DNA from: an uncultured Gammaproteobacteria bacterium
GTDB lineage: Bacteria > Pseudomonadota > Gammaproteobacteria > Magnimaribacterales > Magnimaribacteraceae
Direction of reading: 5' to 3'
Assembly: GCA_913045055.1 (NCBI GenBank)
Contig: CAJWPI010000013.1
Location: 1-41,918, forward strand
Length of the DNA stretch: 41,918 nt
How positions within the stretch are numbered: the first letter of the stretch is position 1; each line of letters starts with the position of its first letter. A program made the translations under genes and the position numbers. Shown piece after piece: positions 8,089-19,001 of the stretch. The notes under the pieces were generated by a model. It did no database searches. It worked only from the letters and a program-made list of their open reading frames with translations, and was not told where the DNA came from.

Positions 8089-8102
8089 AAAGAAGAGAAC
8101 TA

Positions 8103-9320
8103 ATGCGTAGAGTTGTAGTTACTGGTATGGGTGTAATATCAAGTATTGGTAATAATATTAAAGAAGTAACAAACTCCTTACAAACCCTTAAGTCTGGAAT
8201 AAGCTTAAATGAGATAAATAAAGAAATGGGCTTGAGAAGTCACATATCGGGGAATATAAAAAAATTAGAACTTGATAAATTGATAGATAGAAAAATTTAC
8301 AGGTTTATGGGAGATGCTGCTGCATATGCTTATTTAAGTTCACTAGAAGCCATAGAAAATTCTGGATTAGCAAAAGAGGAAATCTCTAATATACGAACAG
8401 GTTTAATAATGGGTTCTGGTGGAGCTTCCTCTAAGGATCAAATAGATTCAGCTGATCTTCTTAGGTCAAAAGGAGTAAAAAGATTAGGACCATACAGAGT
8501 AACTAGGGCTATGGGCAGCACAGTTTCTGCTTGTCTATCAACTGCTCTAAAAATAAAGGGAATAAATTATTCATTATCTTCAGCATGCTCTACAAGTGCT
8601 CATTGTATTGGAACAGGTATGGAACAAATTCAATTGGGTAAACAAGATGTAATGATAGTTGGAGGGGCAGAAGCCGAACATTGGGGCATGACAAGTCTTT
8701 TTGATGCAATGGGCGCTTTATCTACAAAATATAATGCTACCCCTGAAAAGGCTTCTAGAGCTTTTGACAATGATAGGGACGGTTTTGTTATAGCAGCTGG
8801 AGGAGGATCACTAATTTTAGAGGAATTAGAACATGCCAAAAAAAGAGATGCTTTTATTTATGCTGAATTAACAGGATACGGAGCTACTTCAGATGGTGAG
8901 GATATGGTAAGTCCATCTGGAGAGGGAGCTTACAGATGTATGGAAATGGCTTGGAATATGATTGGAAAAAAAGATATAGATTATATAAATGTTCATGGTA
9001 CTAGTACTCCTGCTGGAGATATAATTGAGCTTAAATCAATAAAAAAACTTTTTGTTGATCCCATACCTTTAATTAGCTCTACTAAATCTCTTACAGGACA
9101 TTCTTTAGGAGCGGCTGGTGTTCATGAATCTATCTTTTCAATAATCATGTTAAATGGAGGTTTTGTAACTCAATCAGTTAATATTGATAATTTAGATGAA
9201 TCGGCTAAAGGATTTCCTATTCTGAATGAAAACAAAGAAATTAAACTTAATACTGTTTTGAGCAATAGTTTTGGGTTCGGTGGAACTAATGCAACTCTAA
9301 TTTTTGAAAAAGTTAATTAA
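8103..9320 (+). CDS. fabB: 3-oxoacyl-[ACP] synthase I (KAS I)
   Basis: FabB elongates the cis-unsaturated acyl-ACP made by FabA. This 405-residue thiolase-fold enzyme has the KAS I triad: nucleophile C162 in [13 protein letters not shown]298 in [10 protein letters not shown] and H333 in [11 protein letters not shown], with K328 just before the last. Length equals E. coli FabB (406). The start [10 protein letters not shown] is preceded by AAGAGA. It is cotranscribed with fabA, and its stop overlaps the ssb stop by 4 bases on the opposite strand, so the two transcripts end inside each other. Confidence 0.98.
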   Translation: MRRVVVTGMGVISSIGNNIKEVTNSLQTLKSGISLNEINKEMGLRSHISGNIKKLELDKLIDRKIYRFMGDAAAYAYLSSLEAIENSGLAKEEISNIRTGLIMGSGGASSKDQIDSADLLRSKGVKRLGPYRVTRAMGSTVSACLSTALKIKGINYSLSSACSTSAHCIGTGMEQIQLGKQDVMIVGGAEAEHWGMTSLFDAMGALSTKYNATPEKASRAFDNDRDGFVIAAGGGSLILEELEHAKKRDAFIYAELTGYGATSDGEDMVSPSGEGAYRCMEMAWNMIGKKDIDYINVHGTSTPAGDIIELKSIKKLFVDPIPLISSTKSLTGHSLGAAGVHESIFSIIMLNGGFVTQSVNIDNLDESAKGFPILNENKEIKLNTVLSNSFGFGGTNATLIFEKVN

Positions 9321-9757
9321 AAGGGAATTTCGTCATCATCAATACTGCTGTCTTCTATTTCTGGTAAAGATTTTTCACTTTCGACCTGGGAATCATTAGT
9401 TTTGAGTGATTCTGTTGTATTTTTACTATCTAAAAACTGTAATTCTCTTGCAACAATTTCTGTTGTATAGCGTGTTTGTCCTTCCTGTTCCCACTTTCTT
9501 GTTCTAAGTTGGCCTTCAACATAAACTTTAGAACCCTTATTAAGATACTCTCCTGCTATTTCAGCTAACCTTCTCCATAATACAACCCTGTGCCACTCGG
9601 TTCTCTCTTGATCCTGACCTGTATCTTTATCTTTCCAAGAATCTGATGTAGCTAAACTAAGAGTTGTGACTGCATCACCACCCGCGGTGTACTTAACTTC
9701 TGGATCTTGACCAAGATTACCTACTAAAATAACTTTATTAATACCACTTCTAGCCAT
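9317..9757 (-). CDS. ssb: Single-stranded DNA-binding protein
   Basis: SSB coats single-stranded DNA during replication, repair and recombination. The 146-residue protein has an OB fold over about residues 1-110 ([37 protein letters not shown]), a short acidic and serine-rich linker, and the conserved C-terminal tip DDDEIPF that recruits partner proteins. It is shorter than E. coli SSB (178) because the linker is reduced. It is divergent from uvrA across 97 bases. I looked for a LexA-type box (CTGT-N8-ACAG) in that gap and saw none. Confidence 0.97.
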   Translation of the reverse strand: MARSGINKVILVGNLGQDPEVKYTAGGDAVTTLSLATSDSWKDKDTGQDQERTEWHRVVLWRRLAEIAGEYLNKGSKVYVEGQLRTRKWEQEGQTRYTTEIVARELQFLDSKNTTESLKTNDSQVESEKSLPEIEDSSIDDDEIPF

Positions 9758-9854
9758 AATTTTCTTTCTTAATTAAATTAATCTATCCTCTTCTAAAGGA
9801 TTATAATCAGTTTTTTAGATATATGGTGTATAAGATTAATTAATATTATCAAAG

Positions 9855-12731
9855 ATGAAATATATTAAAGTCAGGGGAGCAAGACAACATAATCTAAAAA
9901 ACATTGATGTTGACCTTCCAAGAGATAAACTTGTTGTAATTACTGGTCTCTCAGGTTCAGGTAAATCTTCTTTAGCTTTTGATACTTTGTATGCAGAAGG
10001 ACAAAGGAGATATGTTGAATCTCTTTCTTCCTACGCAAGACAATTTCTATCAATGATGGAAAAGCCAGATGTAGATCACATTGAAGGTCTTTCTCCAGCT
10101 ATATCCATCGAGCAAAAATCTACTTCTCACAATCCAAGATCTACAGTAGGAACAGTAACAGAAGTCTATGATTATCTAAGATTATTGTTTGCCAGAGCAG
10201 GGACACCAAAATGTCCTACTCATAGCATCTCACTTGAAGGACAAACAGTAGTTCAAATTTGTGATCAAATTCTAAAATTTCCTAAATCTTCAAAATTATT
10301 AATTCTTGCACCACTTATAACAGATAAAAAAGGTGAACATCTGCACACCATTGAGGAACTAAGGTCTCAAGGTTATGTAAGAGTTAGGATAGATGGAATA
10401 GTAGTAGATCTAGATGACACTCCCCAGTTAGAAAAAAACAAGAAACACACTATCCAAGCTGTTATAGATCGAATTCAAATACCCACTAAGAAAGGAGATG
10501 AGGATTTCAGAATTAGACTTTCAGAGTCAGTAGAAAACGCTTTGATGTTAGGAGAGGGGATATTAAAAGTAGTTAATCTGGGATCAAAATTAACTGAAAT
10601 AACCTTTTCTTCAAAAATGGCTTGTCCAGAATGTGGTTATAGTATCCATGAACTAGAACCTAGACTTTTCACATTTAATAATCCTTCGGGTGCCTGTCCT
10701 GATTGCGAAGGGCTCGGTGTCAAACCCTATGTGAATCAAAACAAACTTATACACGAACCTTCTGCATCATTAAATGAAGGAGCGATTACAGGATGGGATA
10801 TAACTAAGAAATATCATTTCCATCTGATTAGATGCCTCTCTAGACAATACCATTTTTCCCTCGATGAACCTTTCTCAAAACTTTCAGATAATATAAGAGA
10901 AATAATACTTTTTGGCTCTAAATCAGAAGTTGTAGATTTTAGTTGGAAAACAAAAAAAGGAAGATTAGTTGAAAGATTTTTTCCTTTTGAAGGTGTTATT
11001 AATAATATAGACAGAAGATATAAAGAAACTGACTCAGGATATATACGCGAAGAATTATCTAAACTGATTAGTCTTGAAAATTGTCAATCATGTGGTGGAA
11101 CTAGAATTAAAGAAGAAGCCAGAAATGTCTTTATAGATTCAAAAACTTTACCTGAAATTACAAGTTTAACCATATCAGATGCACGAAATTTTTTTAAAGA
11201 ACTAAATCTTTCAGGAACCAAGAAAGAAATTGCTGAAAGAATAGTAAAGGAAATTAAAGAAAGACTTCAATTTTTGATTGACGTAGGATTAGACTATCTT
11301 TCACTAGATAGAAGCGCTGAATCGTTAAGCGGGGGAGAATCGCAAAGAATAAGACTGGCAAGTCAGATAGGTGCTGGACTAGTTGGAGTTACTTACATAC
11401 TCGATGAACCTTCCATAGGATTGCACCAAAGGGATAATAAAAAATTATTAAGAACACTATCAAAATTGAGAGATCTAGGAAATTCAGTAATTGTTGTAGA
11501 GCATGATAAAGAAACCATGGATTTTGCTGACCATATTGTAGATATAGGACCAGGAGCAGGTGTTCATGGAGGTAAAGTATGCGCGCAAGGTAAGTTCTCT
11601 GAAATAATTAAATCAACTACTTCTATTACTGGACAATATCTTTCAGGAAAAAGGGATATACCTATTCCAGTTGAAAGGGTGAAAAAAAATTCAAATAAAT
11701 TAATAAAACTTGAAGGAGCAAATGGCCATAATCTAAAAAATATAGATTTAAACCTTCCTGTTGGATTGTTTACATGTGTAACAGGAGTATCGGGTTCTGG
11801 TAAATCAACTTTAATTAATCAAACTCTTTTGCCAGCGATCTCTAACGATTTAAAATTATCTTCAAGAAAAGATGTAAAATCTTTTGTAAATATCTCCGGT
11901 GCAAACAATCTTGAAAAAATAATTGAGATTAGTCAAAGTCCTATAGGTAGAACTCCTAGATCAAACCCTGCAACTTATACAGGACTTTTTACCCCTATAA
12001 GAGAGCTTTTTGGAAATACACAAGAGGCAAGATCAAGGGGATATAAAATTGGAAGATTTAGCTTCAACGTTAAAGGAGGAAGGTGTGAATCTTGTCAGGG
12101 AGATGGGGTTATAAAAGTTGAAATGCATTTTCTTCCTGATATCTATGTTAAGTGTGATGCGTGCGACGGAAAAAGATATAACAGAGAGACCTTAGATATA
12201 AGATATAAAGGTAAAAACATCTTTGAAGTATTAGAAATGACTGTTGAAGATGCGCTTGATTTTTTTAGTGCTATCCCAAACATCAAAAGAAAATTAATTA
12301 CTCTTCAAGAGGTTGGTTTAGGCTATATAAAACTAGGCCAACAAGCAACCACACTTTCAGGTGGAGAAGCCCAAAGAGTAAAGCTAGCCAAGGAATTATC
12401 CAAAGTTTCAACTGGTCATACCCTGTATATCTTAGACGAACCTACAACAGGACTACATTTTCATGATGTTCAGCTCTTACTTAGGGTTCTTTTTAAGCTT
12501 AGAGATAATAATAACTCTATTGTAGTGATCGAACACAATATGGAGGTGATTAAATGTTCTGATTGGATTATAGACCTTGGTCCTGAGGGTGGATCAGGAG
12601 GAGGAGAGATTATTGCAGAAGGAACACCTGAAGACTTAACAAAAAATAAAATTTCTTTTACCGGTCACCATCTTAGTGAAGTTTTAAACTTCAAGAACAA
12701 AACAAAGAAAAAAAGAATCTCTAAGCGTTAA
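9855..12731 (+). CDS. uvrA: Excinuclease ABC subunit A
   Basis: UvrA is the damage-recognition ATPase of nucleotide excision repair and loads UvrB. The 958-residue protein has two ABC modules: Walker [10 protein letters not shown] near residue 31 and GVSGSGKST in the second half, with Walker B segments [12 protein letters not shown] and [12 protein letters not shown]. Both zinc modules are present: CPEC/CPDC (about 257-284) and CESC/CDAC in the second half. It is slightly longer than E. coli UvrA (940) and ends in a lysine-rich tail ([12 protein letters not shown]) encoded partly in the 11-base overlap with rplQ on the other strand. Divergence from ssb is the classic arrangement, but no SOS box is visible. 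Confidence 0.98.
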   Translation: MKYIKVRGARQHNLKNIDVDLPRDKLVVITGLSGSGKSSLAFDTLYAEGQRRYVESLSSYARQFLSMMEKPDVDHIEGLSPAISIEQKSTSHNPRSTVGTVTEVYDYLRLLFARAGTPKCPTHSISLEGQTVVQICDQILKFPKSSKLLILAPLITDKKGEHLHTIEELRSQGYVRVRIDGIVVDLDDTPQLEKNKKHTIQAVIDRIQIPTKKGDEDFRIRLSESVENALMLGEGILKVVNLGSKLTEITFSSKMACPECGYSIHELEPRLFTFNNPSGACPDCEGLGVKPYVNQNKLIHEPSASLNEGAITGWDITKKYHFHLIRCLSRQYHFSLDEPFSKLSDNIREIILFGSKSEVVDFSWKTKKGRLVERFFPFEGVINNIDRRYKETDSGYIREELSKLISLENCQSCGGTRIKEEARNVFIDSKTLPEITSLTISDARNFFKELNLSGTKKEIAERIVKEIKERLQFLIDVGLDYLSLDRSAESLSGGESQRIRLASQIGAGLVGVTYILDEPSIGLHQRDNKKLLRTLSKLRDLGNSVIVVEHDKETMDFADHIVDIGPGAGVHGGKVCAQGKFSEIIKSTTSITGQYLSGKRDIPIPVERVKKNSNKLIKLEGANGHNLKNIDLNLPVGLFTCVTGVSGSGKSTLINQTLLPAISNDLKLSSRKDVKSFVNISGANNLEKIIEISQSPIGRTPRSNPATYTGLFTPIRELFGNTQEARSRGYKIGRFSFNVKGGRCESCQGDGVIKVEMHFLPDIYVKCDACDGKRYNRETLDIRYKGKNIFEVLEMTVEDALDFFSAIPNIKRKLITLQEVGLGYIKLGQQATTLSGGEAQRVKLAKELSKVSTGHTLYILDEPTTGLHFHDVQLLLRVLFKLRDNNNSIVVIEHNMEVIKCSDWIIDLGPEGGSGGGEIIAEGTPEDLTKNKISFTGHHLSEVLNFKNKTKKKRISKR

Positions 12732-13131
12732 TTTCTTTAGCTTCTTTTTTATCTTCAACATCCTTAGTGGGTTCTACCTTATCAACAAACTCAACTTGGG
12801 CAATAGGAGCTTTGTCTCCTGGTCGATAACCCCTCTTAATAATCCGCAAATAACCGCCAGGTCTTTCTTTATAACGTGGACCAAGTTCTAAAAATAGTTT
12901 CGCTACAGCTGTCTTATTTCCCAATCTAGAATAAGCAGTCCTTTGATTACTGACATTATTTTGTTTAGCTAGAGTTACTAACGGTTCAAGAAAAGTTCTT
13001 ATTTCTTTAGCCTTTGCAAGAGTAGTTTTAACTGATTCGTGTTGAATTATTGATACAGCTAAATTTCTTTTGAGAGCTTTCCTATGAGAACTATCTCTAT
13101 TAAGTTTTCTGCCTGATTTTCTATGCCTCAT
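12721..13131 (-). CDS. rplQ: 50S ribosomal protein L17
   Basis: L17 lies near the polypeptide exit tunnel on the 50S subunit. The sequence starts [19 protein letters not shown], the conserved L17 signature. At 136 residues it is longer than E. coli L17 (127) because of a charged C-terminal tail ([14 protein letters not shown]). It is the last gene of the alpha operon, 3 bases after rpoA, and its end overlaps uvrA tail to tail by 11 bases. No terminator hairpin is evident downstream. Confidence 0.97.
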   Translation of the reverse strand: MRHRKSGRKLNRDSSHRKALKRNLAVSIIQHESVKTTLAKAKEIRTFLEPLVTLAKQNNVSNQRTAYSRLGNKTAVAKLFLELGPRYKERPGGYLRIIKRGYRPGDKAPIAQVEFVDKVEPTKDVEDKKEAKEINA

Positions 13132-13134
13132 CTT

Positions 13135-14118
13135 TTATTCAGTTTCTGTAGTTTCTGGTGGCCAATGCTCTAACACTAACCCTAAAGATAAACCTCTTGA
13201 AGCCAAAACTTCTTTTATTTCATTAAGAGATTTTTTTCCTAAATTAGGCGTTCTTAATAGGTCTGATTCTCTCTTGGTTACTAAATCTCCAATAAATTGA
13301 ACATTTTCTGCTTTCAAGCAATTAGCTGAACGCACTGTTAACTCTAGTTCATCAACAGGTCTTAGCATTACCGGATCTATTGTTACTTCTTGTTTCTCTT
13401 CAATTACTTCTTCTAATCTACCTAATTCTGCAAAAGCTGATAACTGGTGCTGAAGAATAGTAGCAGAGATTTTAACTATCTCTTCTGCTTCTATAGTGCC
13501 ATCAGTATCAATATCTAGAATTAGTTTATCTAAGTCAGTCCTTTGCTCTACCCTAGCATTCTCTACTGAGTAAGAAACTCTTTTAACTGGAGAATAAGAA
13601 GCATCTAACCTAAGTAGTCCTATCTCTTTGTCTTCTTCTGTTGATTTAACTAAATGGAAACCTCTTCCTCGAGTTACTTTCATCGACATTTCTAAAGAAC
13701 CCTCATCATTCAAAGTGGCTATGAGATGATCCTTGTTAACTATCTCTACTCCGGTTGGCAGGTCTATGTCTCCCGCAGTAACTTTACCTTTTCCTTTTTT
13801 CTTTAAATTTAATTCTACCTCTTCTGATTCTAGAATCGTTACTGGCAATTCTTTTAAATTTAGCAATATATCCATTACATCTTCCTGAACACCCTCTATA
13901 GAACTATATTCATGAAGAGCACCTACAATCTTAACCTCTGTTATTGCTGTACCTGGCATAGAAGAAAGAATAATTCTTCTCAATGCATTGCCCAAAGTAT
14001 GACCAAAACCTTGTTCTAAAGGTTCAAGCTCAATTCTTGATCTAGTTGGGCTTACTTCCTCAACTACTATCTCTACTGGAGTTAGGAAATCTTTTATAAT
14101 GTCATAGTTATCTGTCAT
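13135..14118 (-). CDS. rpoA: DNA-directed RNA polymerase subunit alpha
   Basis: RpoA forms the dimer on which the polymerase core assembles, and its C-terminal domain contacts UP elements and activators. The 327-residue protein has an N-terminal assembly domain (to about residue 232), a linker, and a C-terminal domain with [11 protein letters not shown], containing the arginine equivalent to E. coli R265, and [20 protein letters not shown]. Length is normal (329 in E. coli). AGAGGAAAAAAT precedes the ATG. It lies between rpsD and rplQ as in the standard alpha operon. Confidence 0.98.
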   Translation of the reverse strand: MTDNYDIIKDFLTPVEIVVEEVSPTRSRIELEPLEQGFGHTLGNALRRIILSSMPGTAITEVKIVGALHEYSSIEGVQEDVMDILLNLKELPVTILESEEVELNLKKKGKGKVTAGDIDLPTGVEIVNKDHLIATLNDEGSLEMSMKVTRGRGFHLVKSTEEDKEIGLLRLDASYSPVKRVSYSVENARVEQRTDLDKLILDIDTDGTIEAEEIVKISATILQHQLSAFAELGRLEEVIEEKQEVTIDPVMLRPVDELELTVRSANCLKAENVQFIGDLVTKRESDLLRTPNLGKKSLNEIKEVLASRGLSLGLVLEHWPPETTETE

Positions 14119-14135
14119 ATTTTTTCCTCTTAGGT

Positions 14136-14756
14136 TTATTTTGAATAAAGTTCTATAATTAAATTCTCATTGATGTCAGAGTCTAATTGATCTCTTTCTG
14201 GTATAGATTTATATGTCCCTAAAAACTTTGAAGAATCTAGTTCTAACCAGTCACAATCTTCTCTGTTCGCTAGATTGTCCAAAGCAAATCTAACTCTATC
14301 TTGCTGTTTCCCTTTTTCAGATAAAGAAACAATATCTCCTACAGAGAGTTGATAGCTAGGAATGTTAACAAGAGAATCGTTCACATTTACAGCCTTATGA
14401 CTAACTAACTGCCTAGCTTCTGCTCTTGTAGAAGCAAATCCAAGTCTATAAACGACATTATCTAGTCTTCCTTCTAATAGCTGAAGAAGTCTATTCCCAG
14501 TGACTTCCTTGCTTTTTGCAGCTTTCTTGTAATATTGTTTAAATTGTTTTTCCATTATTCCATATATTCTTCTAACCTTTTGCTTTTCTCTTAGCTGAAT
14601 TCCAAAATCAGAAATTCTACCTCTCCTACGACCATGTTGGCCGGGTATAGTCTCAGATCTACATTTATCTTCGTATGATCTAACACCACTTTTTAAAAGA
14701 AGGTCTCTTCCTTCTCTTCTTGATAATTTACATTTTGGTCCTATGTATCTAGCCAT
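14136..14756 (-). CDS. rpsD: 30S ribosomal protein S4
   Basis: S4 nucleates assembly of the 30S body and, in E. coli, represses the alpha operon. The 206 residues equal E. coli S4 in length and show [20 protein letters not shown], an S4 RNA-binding domain ([20 protein letters not shown]), and a C-terminal LIIELYSK. The zinc-binding cysteine cluster of some S4 proteins is absent, as in most proteobacteria. It follows rpsK after 2 bases. Because no room exists for the usual S4-binding leader before rpsM, classical autoregulation is doubtful here (inference). Confidence 0.98.
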   Translation of the reverse strand: MARYIGPKCKLSRREGRDLLLKSGVRSYEDKCRSETIPGQHGRRRGRISDFGIQLREKQKVRRIYGIMEKQFKQYYKKAAKSKEVTGNRLLQLLEGRLDNVVYRLGFASTRAEARQLVSHKAVNVNDSLVNIPSYQLSVGDIVSLSEKGKQQDRVRFALDNLANREDCDWLELDSSKFLGTYKSIPERDQLDSDINENLIIELYSK

Positions 14757-14758
14757 TT

Positions 14759-15130
14759 TTAAACTCTTCTCCTTTTAGGCGGTCTACAGCCATTATGTGG
14801 GATGGGGGTTACATCTGTTATCTGAGTAATCCTTATTCCTCTAGCGTTTAGTGCTCTTATAGCAGATTCCCTTCCTGAACCAGGACCTCTAACTCTAACC
14901 TCTAAACTTTCTATACCATTTCCCTTTATTTGATCTGCAACAACTTCTGCAGCTCTTTGAGCAGCAAAGGGAGTACTTTTCCTAGAACCTCGAAACCCTT
15001 GCCCTCCAGCACTAGACCAAGCAATAGCATTACCTTGTTTATCGGTAATATTTATCAGTGTATTATTAAAAGAAGCATGTATATGGGCTATCCCCTCACT
15101 TACCTTCTTTTTTATCTTCTTATTTGCCAT
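14759..15130 (-). CDS. rpsK: 30S ribosomal protein S11
   Basis: S11 lies on the 30S platform next to the E-site and mRNA exit. The 123-residue sequence contains [17 protein letters not shown] and ends [13 protein letters not shown], where the asparagine before glycine is the known isoaspartate site in E. coli S11. It is shorter than the E. coli protein (129) only at the N terminus. The gene sits 4 bases after rpsM and 2 before rpsD. Confidence 0.98.
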   Translation of the reverse strand: MANKKIKKKVSEGIAHIHASFNNTLINITDKQGNAIAWSSAGGQGFRGSRKSTPFAAQRAAEVVADQIKGNGIESLEVRVRGPGSGRESAIRALNARGIRITQITDVTPIPHNGCRPPKRRRV

Positions 15131-15134
15131 TTTT

Positions 15135-15491
15135 TTACCTTCTTATGGGTTTCTTAGGACCTTTTCTAGTTCTTGCATTAGTCTTTGTTCTTTGTCCGTT
15201 AACAGGAAGATGCCTTCTGTGTCTAATGCCTCTATTAGTACCTAAATCCATTAATCTCTTTATATTTGTTGCAACCTCTCTTCTAAGATCGCCTTCAACA
15301 ACAAATTTTGTTACTTCAGCTCTTAAACTATCTAGCTCAGACTCACTCAATTCTGATATCTTCGTTGATCCTGATATTCCTGATTTCTTACAAATGGTAA
15401 GCGCTCTGGTTTTTCCAATTCCATATATATAAGTAAGAGCTATCTCTGTGTGTTTATTATCTGGAATATTTATACCTGCAACACGAGCCAT
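15135..15491 (-). CDS. rpsM: 30S ribosomal protein S13
   Basis: S13 is in the 30S head, forms bridges to the 50S subunit and contacts the P-site tRNA with its basic tail. The 118 residues equal E. coli S13: [20 protein letters not shown] at the start, YGIGKTRAL, and a tail ending [18 protein letters not shown] precedes the start. The gap to rpmJ is only 9 bases, so the alpha operon has no leader of its own and appears fused to spc. Confidence 0.98.
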   Translation of the reverse strand: MARVAGINIPDNKHTEIALTYIYGIGKTRALTICKKSGISGSTKISELSESELDSLRAEVTKFVVEGDLRREVATNIKRLMDLGTNRGIRHRRHLPVNGQRTKTNARTRKGPKKPIRR

Positions 15492-15500
15492 TATCTCCTC

Positions 15501-15617
15501 CTACCCTTGTCTTTGTTTGTGTCTAGGTTCAGTTTCACATATAACATATAACCTCCCTTTCCGTTTTACTAATTTGCAATCCCTACAGATTTTTTTTACT
15601 GATGCTCTTACCTTCAT
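15501..15617 (-). CDS. rpmJ: 50S ribosomal protein L36 (zinc-binding form)
   Basis: A 38-residue gene encodes [20 protein letters not shown], then [18 protein letters not shown]. It has the L36 zinc ribbon: C11, C14, C27 and H33. Length matches E. coli L36 (38). The protein binds 23S rRNA near helices 42 and 89-97. It lies between secY (6 bases) and rpsM (9 bases), the standard place at the end of the spc operon. As the zinc-binding (C+) type it is a candidate for replacement by a zinc-free paralogue under zinc limitation, but no paralogue is in this window. Confidence 0.95.
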   Translation of the reverse strand: MKVRASVKKICRDCKLVKRKGRLYVICETEPRHKQRQG

Positions 15618-15623
15618 TTATCT

Positions 15624-16964
15624 TTACCTTCCGCTTAATGGATTATTGCTATAGCCTTTTAAATTTGCTTTTTTTAGTAAAGATTCATATTGTCGAGACA
15701 TCAGATGTGACTGGACCTGTGCCATAAAATCCATTATTACCACTACTGCTATTAGCAAGGAAGTTCCTCCTAAATAAAAAGGGACATTAGCGGAAACAAT
15801 TAAAAATTGAGGCATTAAGCAAACAAGAATTAAATACCCTGACCCCCATACGGTTAGTTTTGTCATTACTCCATCAATATAATCAGCAGTTTGTTCTCCA
15901 GGTCTAATACCAGGCATATAAGCACCTGATCTTCTAAGATTCTCTGAAATATCCTTTGAATCAAATTGAAGGGCTGTATAAAAGAAACAGAAGAAAGCTA
16001 TCAATACTGAAAAAAGTATGACATATAAAGGTTGTCCTGGTCCTAATGCTAGAGCTATCTCTTGTAACCATTCTGATCCTTGGCCTTGGCCTTGACCAAA
16101 CCAAGTAGAAACTGAAGCTGGAAATAGTAGTATGCTACTAGCAAATATAGCTGGTATTACTCCAGCTTGATTAATTTTCAGAGGTAGATATGAAGATTGA
16201 CCTTGAACCATCTTTCTTCCTTGTTGTCTTCGAGCATAATTAACAGTTATTCTTCTCTGTCCTCTTTCGATCCAAACTATAAATGCAATAGCCACTATTG
16301 CTACTAAAGCAACTGATAATAACATCAACAGATTGATGTCCCCTTGCCTAGCCCCTTCAAAGGCCTGACCAATAGCTCTTGGTAAACCAGCTACTATGCT
16401 TGAAAAAATTATAATAGATATTCCATTCCCGATACCCCTTTCAGTAACTAGCTCTCCTAACCACATTAAAAATACTGTTCCTGTAACTAAAGATGTAACA
16501 GCTAAAATTTGGAATAAGACTCCAGGTTCTAGCGCTAACCCTTGATTTTGTAATCCTAATGCTAAACCGCTAGCTTGAATGAAAGCCAGTAAAACGGTTC
16601 CATAACGAACATAAGAAGTTCTTAACCTTCTTCCTGCTTCGCCTTCCTCTCTAAACTTTTTCTTAATTGACGGAGTAGTTCCCTCTAATAGACTCATAAT
16701 TATTGAGGAAGTTATATAAGGCATTATATTTAAGGCCATAATACTCATCCTTTCTAATGCTCCACCAGAAAACATGTTGAATAAATCAAGTAATGTCCCT
16801 TGATTCTGAGAGACTAGACTTGACAGTCTTTCAGGGTCTATTCCAGGAACAGGAATGTGGGTACCTATTCTATAAACTATGACTGCGAAAAGAACGAACC
16901 TTAACCTCCTCCATAATTCTGAAAGGCCTTTATTCTGAGATAAGTTGTTTTGGTTTAAAGACAT
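15624..16964 (-). CDS. secY: Preprotein translocase subunit SecY
   Basis: SecY forms the protein-conducting channel of the inner membrane and works with SecE (40198-40572 in this window), SecG and SecA. The 446 residues (443 in E. coli) show ten hydrophobic helices, the start [22 protein letters not shown], the plug region [18 protein letters not shown] and the C-terminal loop [13 protein letters not shown]-like [20 protein letters not shown]. It is cotranscribed within the spc operon, 1 base after rplO and 6 before rpmJ. Confidence 0.98.
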   Translation of the reverse strand: MSLNQNNLSQNKGLSELWRRLRFVLFAVIVYRIGTHIPVPGIDPERLSSLVSQNQGTLLDLFNMFSGGALERMSIMALNIMPYITSSIIMSLLEGTTPSIKKKFREEGEAGRRLRTSYVRYGTVLLAFIQASGLALGLQNQGLALEPGVLFQILAVTSLVTGTVFLMWLGELVTERGIGNGISIIIFSSIVAGLPRAIGQAFEGARQGDINLLMLLSVALVAIVAIAFIVWIERGQRRITVNYARRQQGRKMVQGQSSYLPLKINQAGVIPAIFASSILLFPASVSTWFGQGQGQGSEWLQEIALALGPGQPLYVILFSVLIAFFCFFYTALQFDSKDISENLRRSGAYMPGIRPGEQTADYIDGVMTKLTVWGSGYLILVCLMPQFLIVSANVPFYLGGTSLLIAVVVIMDFMAQVQSHLMSRQYESLLKKANLKGYSNNPLSGR

Positions 16965-16965
16965 A

Positions 16966-17400
16966 TTAATCTTCTACCGAGCCTCCAGATTTTTCAATTA
17001 AAGCCCTCACAGATGATGAAACTGCTATGCCTTTAAGAGCTATTTTTGTGCATTCTTCAGTATCACGAAAAACTTTTACTTTTTTGATAGATTTATTTAT
17101 CAGTTTAGTCTCATAAAGAGCATTCATATCTATTTTTTCTTTCTTAATAGAAAGTAGTGCACTTAAGCGTAGACTCTTGTGTTTTTTACTTGATCTAGAT
17201 GAAAAACCATATTTAGGTACCCTCTTCTGTAAAGGCATTTGTCCACCTTCAAAGCCAGCTCTAACCTTTCCCCCTGATCTAGATTTCATTCCCTTGTGAC
17301 CTCTTCCACTAGTCTTACCTGACCCACTTCCCGGCCCCCTGCCAAGTCTCTTCTTATTCTTCACTCTAGGTCCGTTAGGTTTAATATTATTAAGTCTCAT
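16966..17400 (-). CDS. rplO: 50S ribosomal protein L15
   Basis: L15 is a late-assembly 50S protein with a long basic N-terminal extension into 23S rRNA. The 144 residues equal E. coli L15: [20 protein letters not shown], the glycine-rich [18 protein letters not shown] region and [15 protein letters not shown]. It lies 10 bases after rpmD and 1 base before secY, the usual spc order. Confidence 0.98.
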   Translation of the reverse strand: MRLNNIKPNGPRVKNKKRLGRGPGSGSGKTSGRGHKGMKSRSGGKVRAGFEGGQMPLQKRVPKYGFSSRSSKKHKSLRLSALLSIKKEKIDMNALYETKLINKSIKKVKVFRDTEECTKIALKGIAVSSSVRALIEKSGGSVED

Positions 17401-17410
17401 GAATTATTCT

Positions 17411-17596
17411 TTATTTACTAATTATCTCTACTAGATGATCAACTTTATTAATCATGCCTCTGTTCTCTATAGAATCAGCTACTTCAACTTCTTGCCCTCT
17501 TTTAAATAAACCTAAACCCTTAGCGCTTTTCCTTTGATTGGGTTTAGACCCTATCAAGCTTCTAACTAATTTAATTTTTAAAGTTTTCTTAGCCAT
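17411..17596 (-). CDS. rpmD: 50S ribosomal protein L30
   Basis: A 61-residue L30 (59 in E. coli) with KTLKIKLVRSLIGSKPNQRK and LGLFKRGQEVEVADSIENRG, the short bacterial form. L30 sits on the 50S subunit near the 5S rRNA side. It follows rpsE after 2 bases and precedes rplO. Confidence 0.97.
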   Translation of the reverse strand: MAKKTLKIKLVRSLIGSKPNQRKSAKGLGLFKRGQEVEVADSIENRGMINKVDHLVEIISK

Positions 17597-17598
17597 TA

Positions 17599-18093
17599 TT
17601 ATTTTTTTCCTAATCTCGCAGCAACTGTTTGAGGGGACTCCATTTCTCTAAGAGCTTTAAGAGTTGCTTGGACAACATTAACAGGAGTAGTAGATCCATA
17701 ACATTTCGCTAATACATCTTGAATTCCAGTTAACTCAAGAACTGCTCTCATAGCTCCTCCAGCTATAATGCCTGTTCCGGGGGCTGCTGGCTTCATAAAA
17801 ACTACAGAAGCTCCGAACTTACATTTAATAGGATACTGAAGAGTCCTGCCTTTTAGTTCAATCTGAAACATATTTCTTCGTGCATGGTCGAGAGCTTTTT
17901 GAATTGCAACTGGTACTTCCCTTGCTTTTCCTCTTCCAAAACCTATCTTTCCATTCCCATCTCCTACTACTGAAACAGCAGTGAAACCAAAAATTCTTCC
18001 ACCCTTAACTACTTTTGCTACTCTATTCACATGTACTAGTTTCTCTTCCAAAACTTCGGAAGATAAATTTTCGTTTAAAACGGTATCCTGCAT
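17599..18093 (-). CDS. rpsE: 30S ribosomal protein S5
   Basis: S5 lies at the mRNA entry channel and affects decoding accuracy. The 164-residue protein (167 in E. coli) has the N-terminal double-stranded RNA-binding fold ([31 protein letters not shown]) and a C-terminal domain with [20 protein letters not shown]. The loop where spectinomycin-resistance changes occur in E. coli reads KVVKGGRIF, close to the usual sequence. It follows rplR after 13 bases. Confidence 0.98.
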   Translation of the reverse strand: MQDTVLNENLSSEVLEEKLVHVNRVAKVVKGGRIFGFTAVSVVGDGNGKIGFGRGKAREVPVAIQKALDHARRNMFQIELKGRTLQYPIKCKFGASVVFMKPAAPGTGIIAGGAMRAVLELTGIQDVLAKCYGSTTPVNVVQATLKALREMESPQTVAARLGKK

Positions 18094-18106
18094 AATTCCC
18101 TTTCTA

Positions 18107-18457
18107 TTAGAATGTTAAACCAGATTTTCTAGCAGATTCAGCTAAAGCCTTTACTCTGCCATGATATTTGTAGCCTGATCGATCAAAGGCTACCTCTTTT
18201 ATTCCCTTTTCTATAGCCCTCTCTGCTATCAGTTCTCCTACTTTTGAGGCAGATTCTATATTCCCGGTATTCCCTTTTCTTAAAGAAGGTTCATTGCTTG
18301 AAGCGGAAGCTAAAATCTTTGATCCTAAAGAATCCATTACTTGGGCATAAATATGAGTATTTGATCTAAATATAGTCATCCTATGAAGACTGCTTAAAGC
18401 TATTCTCGAACGAGTCTTTCTAGACCTTCTAGTTCTTCTTTCTCTCTTTATAACCAT
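18107..18457 (-). CDS. rplR: 50S ribosomal protein L18
   Basis: L18 binds 5S rRNA and brings it to the 50S central protuberance with L5. The 116-residue sequence has the basic N terminus [15 protein letters not shown], the [19 protein letters not shown] strand region and the C-terminal [20 protein letters not shown]. Length matches E. coli (117). It follows rplF after 2 bases. Confidence 0.98.
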   Translation of the reverse strand: MVIKRERRTRRSRKTRSRIALSSLHRMTIFRSNTHIYAQVMDSLGSKILASASSNEPSLRKGNTGNIESASKVGELIAERAIEKGIKEVAFDRSGYKYHGRVKALAESARKSGLTF

Positions 18458-18459
18458 AA

Positions 18460-18993
18460 TTAAGCCTTTTTAGATTCCTTTCTCTTAATTCTTTCATCAG
18501 CATACTTTACTCCTTTACCTTTATAAGGCTCTGGAGGTCGTAATTTCCTTATTTCTGCAGCTACTTGACCGATAAGTTGTTTGTCTATGGATTTCAAAGT
18601 TATTTCAGTTTGACTCGGTAAATCTGCGCTAACTCCATCTGGCAACTCATAAACTACTTGGTGGGAATACCCTAAACTTAATTCTAATTTACTACCTTCT
18701 AACTTTGCTCTATACCCAACTCCGTTTATCTCTAATTTCTTCTCATAACCCTGATCAACACCTTGAATAATGTTAGAAGTTAGAGCTCTAATTGTTCCAG
18801 TGATAGCTGAGTTCTCAGAGAGACCCTTTTCTGGTTTAAAAGCTATAGAGTTTTCATCTTGTAAAATTTCTACTGAACTTGGAATCTTTAGAGATAAATC
18901 TCCAAGTTTACCTTTAACATTAAGAACATGTGAGTCTACTGAAGCAGTAATTCCTTCTGGTAAATTTATTGGTTGAAGATAAGTTTTAGCCAT
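18460..18993 (-). CDS. rplF: 50S ribosomal protein L6
   Basis: L6 lies near the factor-binding site of the 50S subunit. The 177 residues equal E. coli L6, with MAKTYLQPINLPEGITAS, the duplicated L6 fold and the C-terminal RPPEPYKGKGVKYADE. The frame is open 8 codons further upstream (MFCFLGKE), but that would overlap rpsH. I chose the ATG at 18993, preceded by AGGAAAAGAA, which gives the family N terminus and an 8-base gap to rpsH. Confidence 0.97.
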   Translation of the reverse strand: MAKTYLQPINLPEGITASVDSHVLNVKGKLGDLSLKIPSSVEILQDENSIAFKPEKGLSENSAITGTIRALTSNIIQGVDQGYEKKLEINGVGYRAKLEGSKLELSLGYSHQVVYELPDGVSADLPSQTEITLKSIDKQLIGQVAAEIRKLRPPEPYKGKGVKYADERIKRKESKKA

Positions 18994-19001
18994 TTCTTTT
19001 C

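Noticed and set aside
15448-15654. 68-codon plus-strand frame over rpmJ
   Set aside because: Antisense to rpmJ, whose 38-residue zinc-ribbon sequence is certain.
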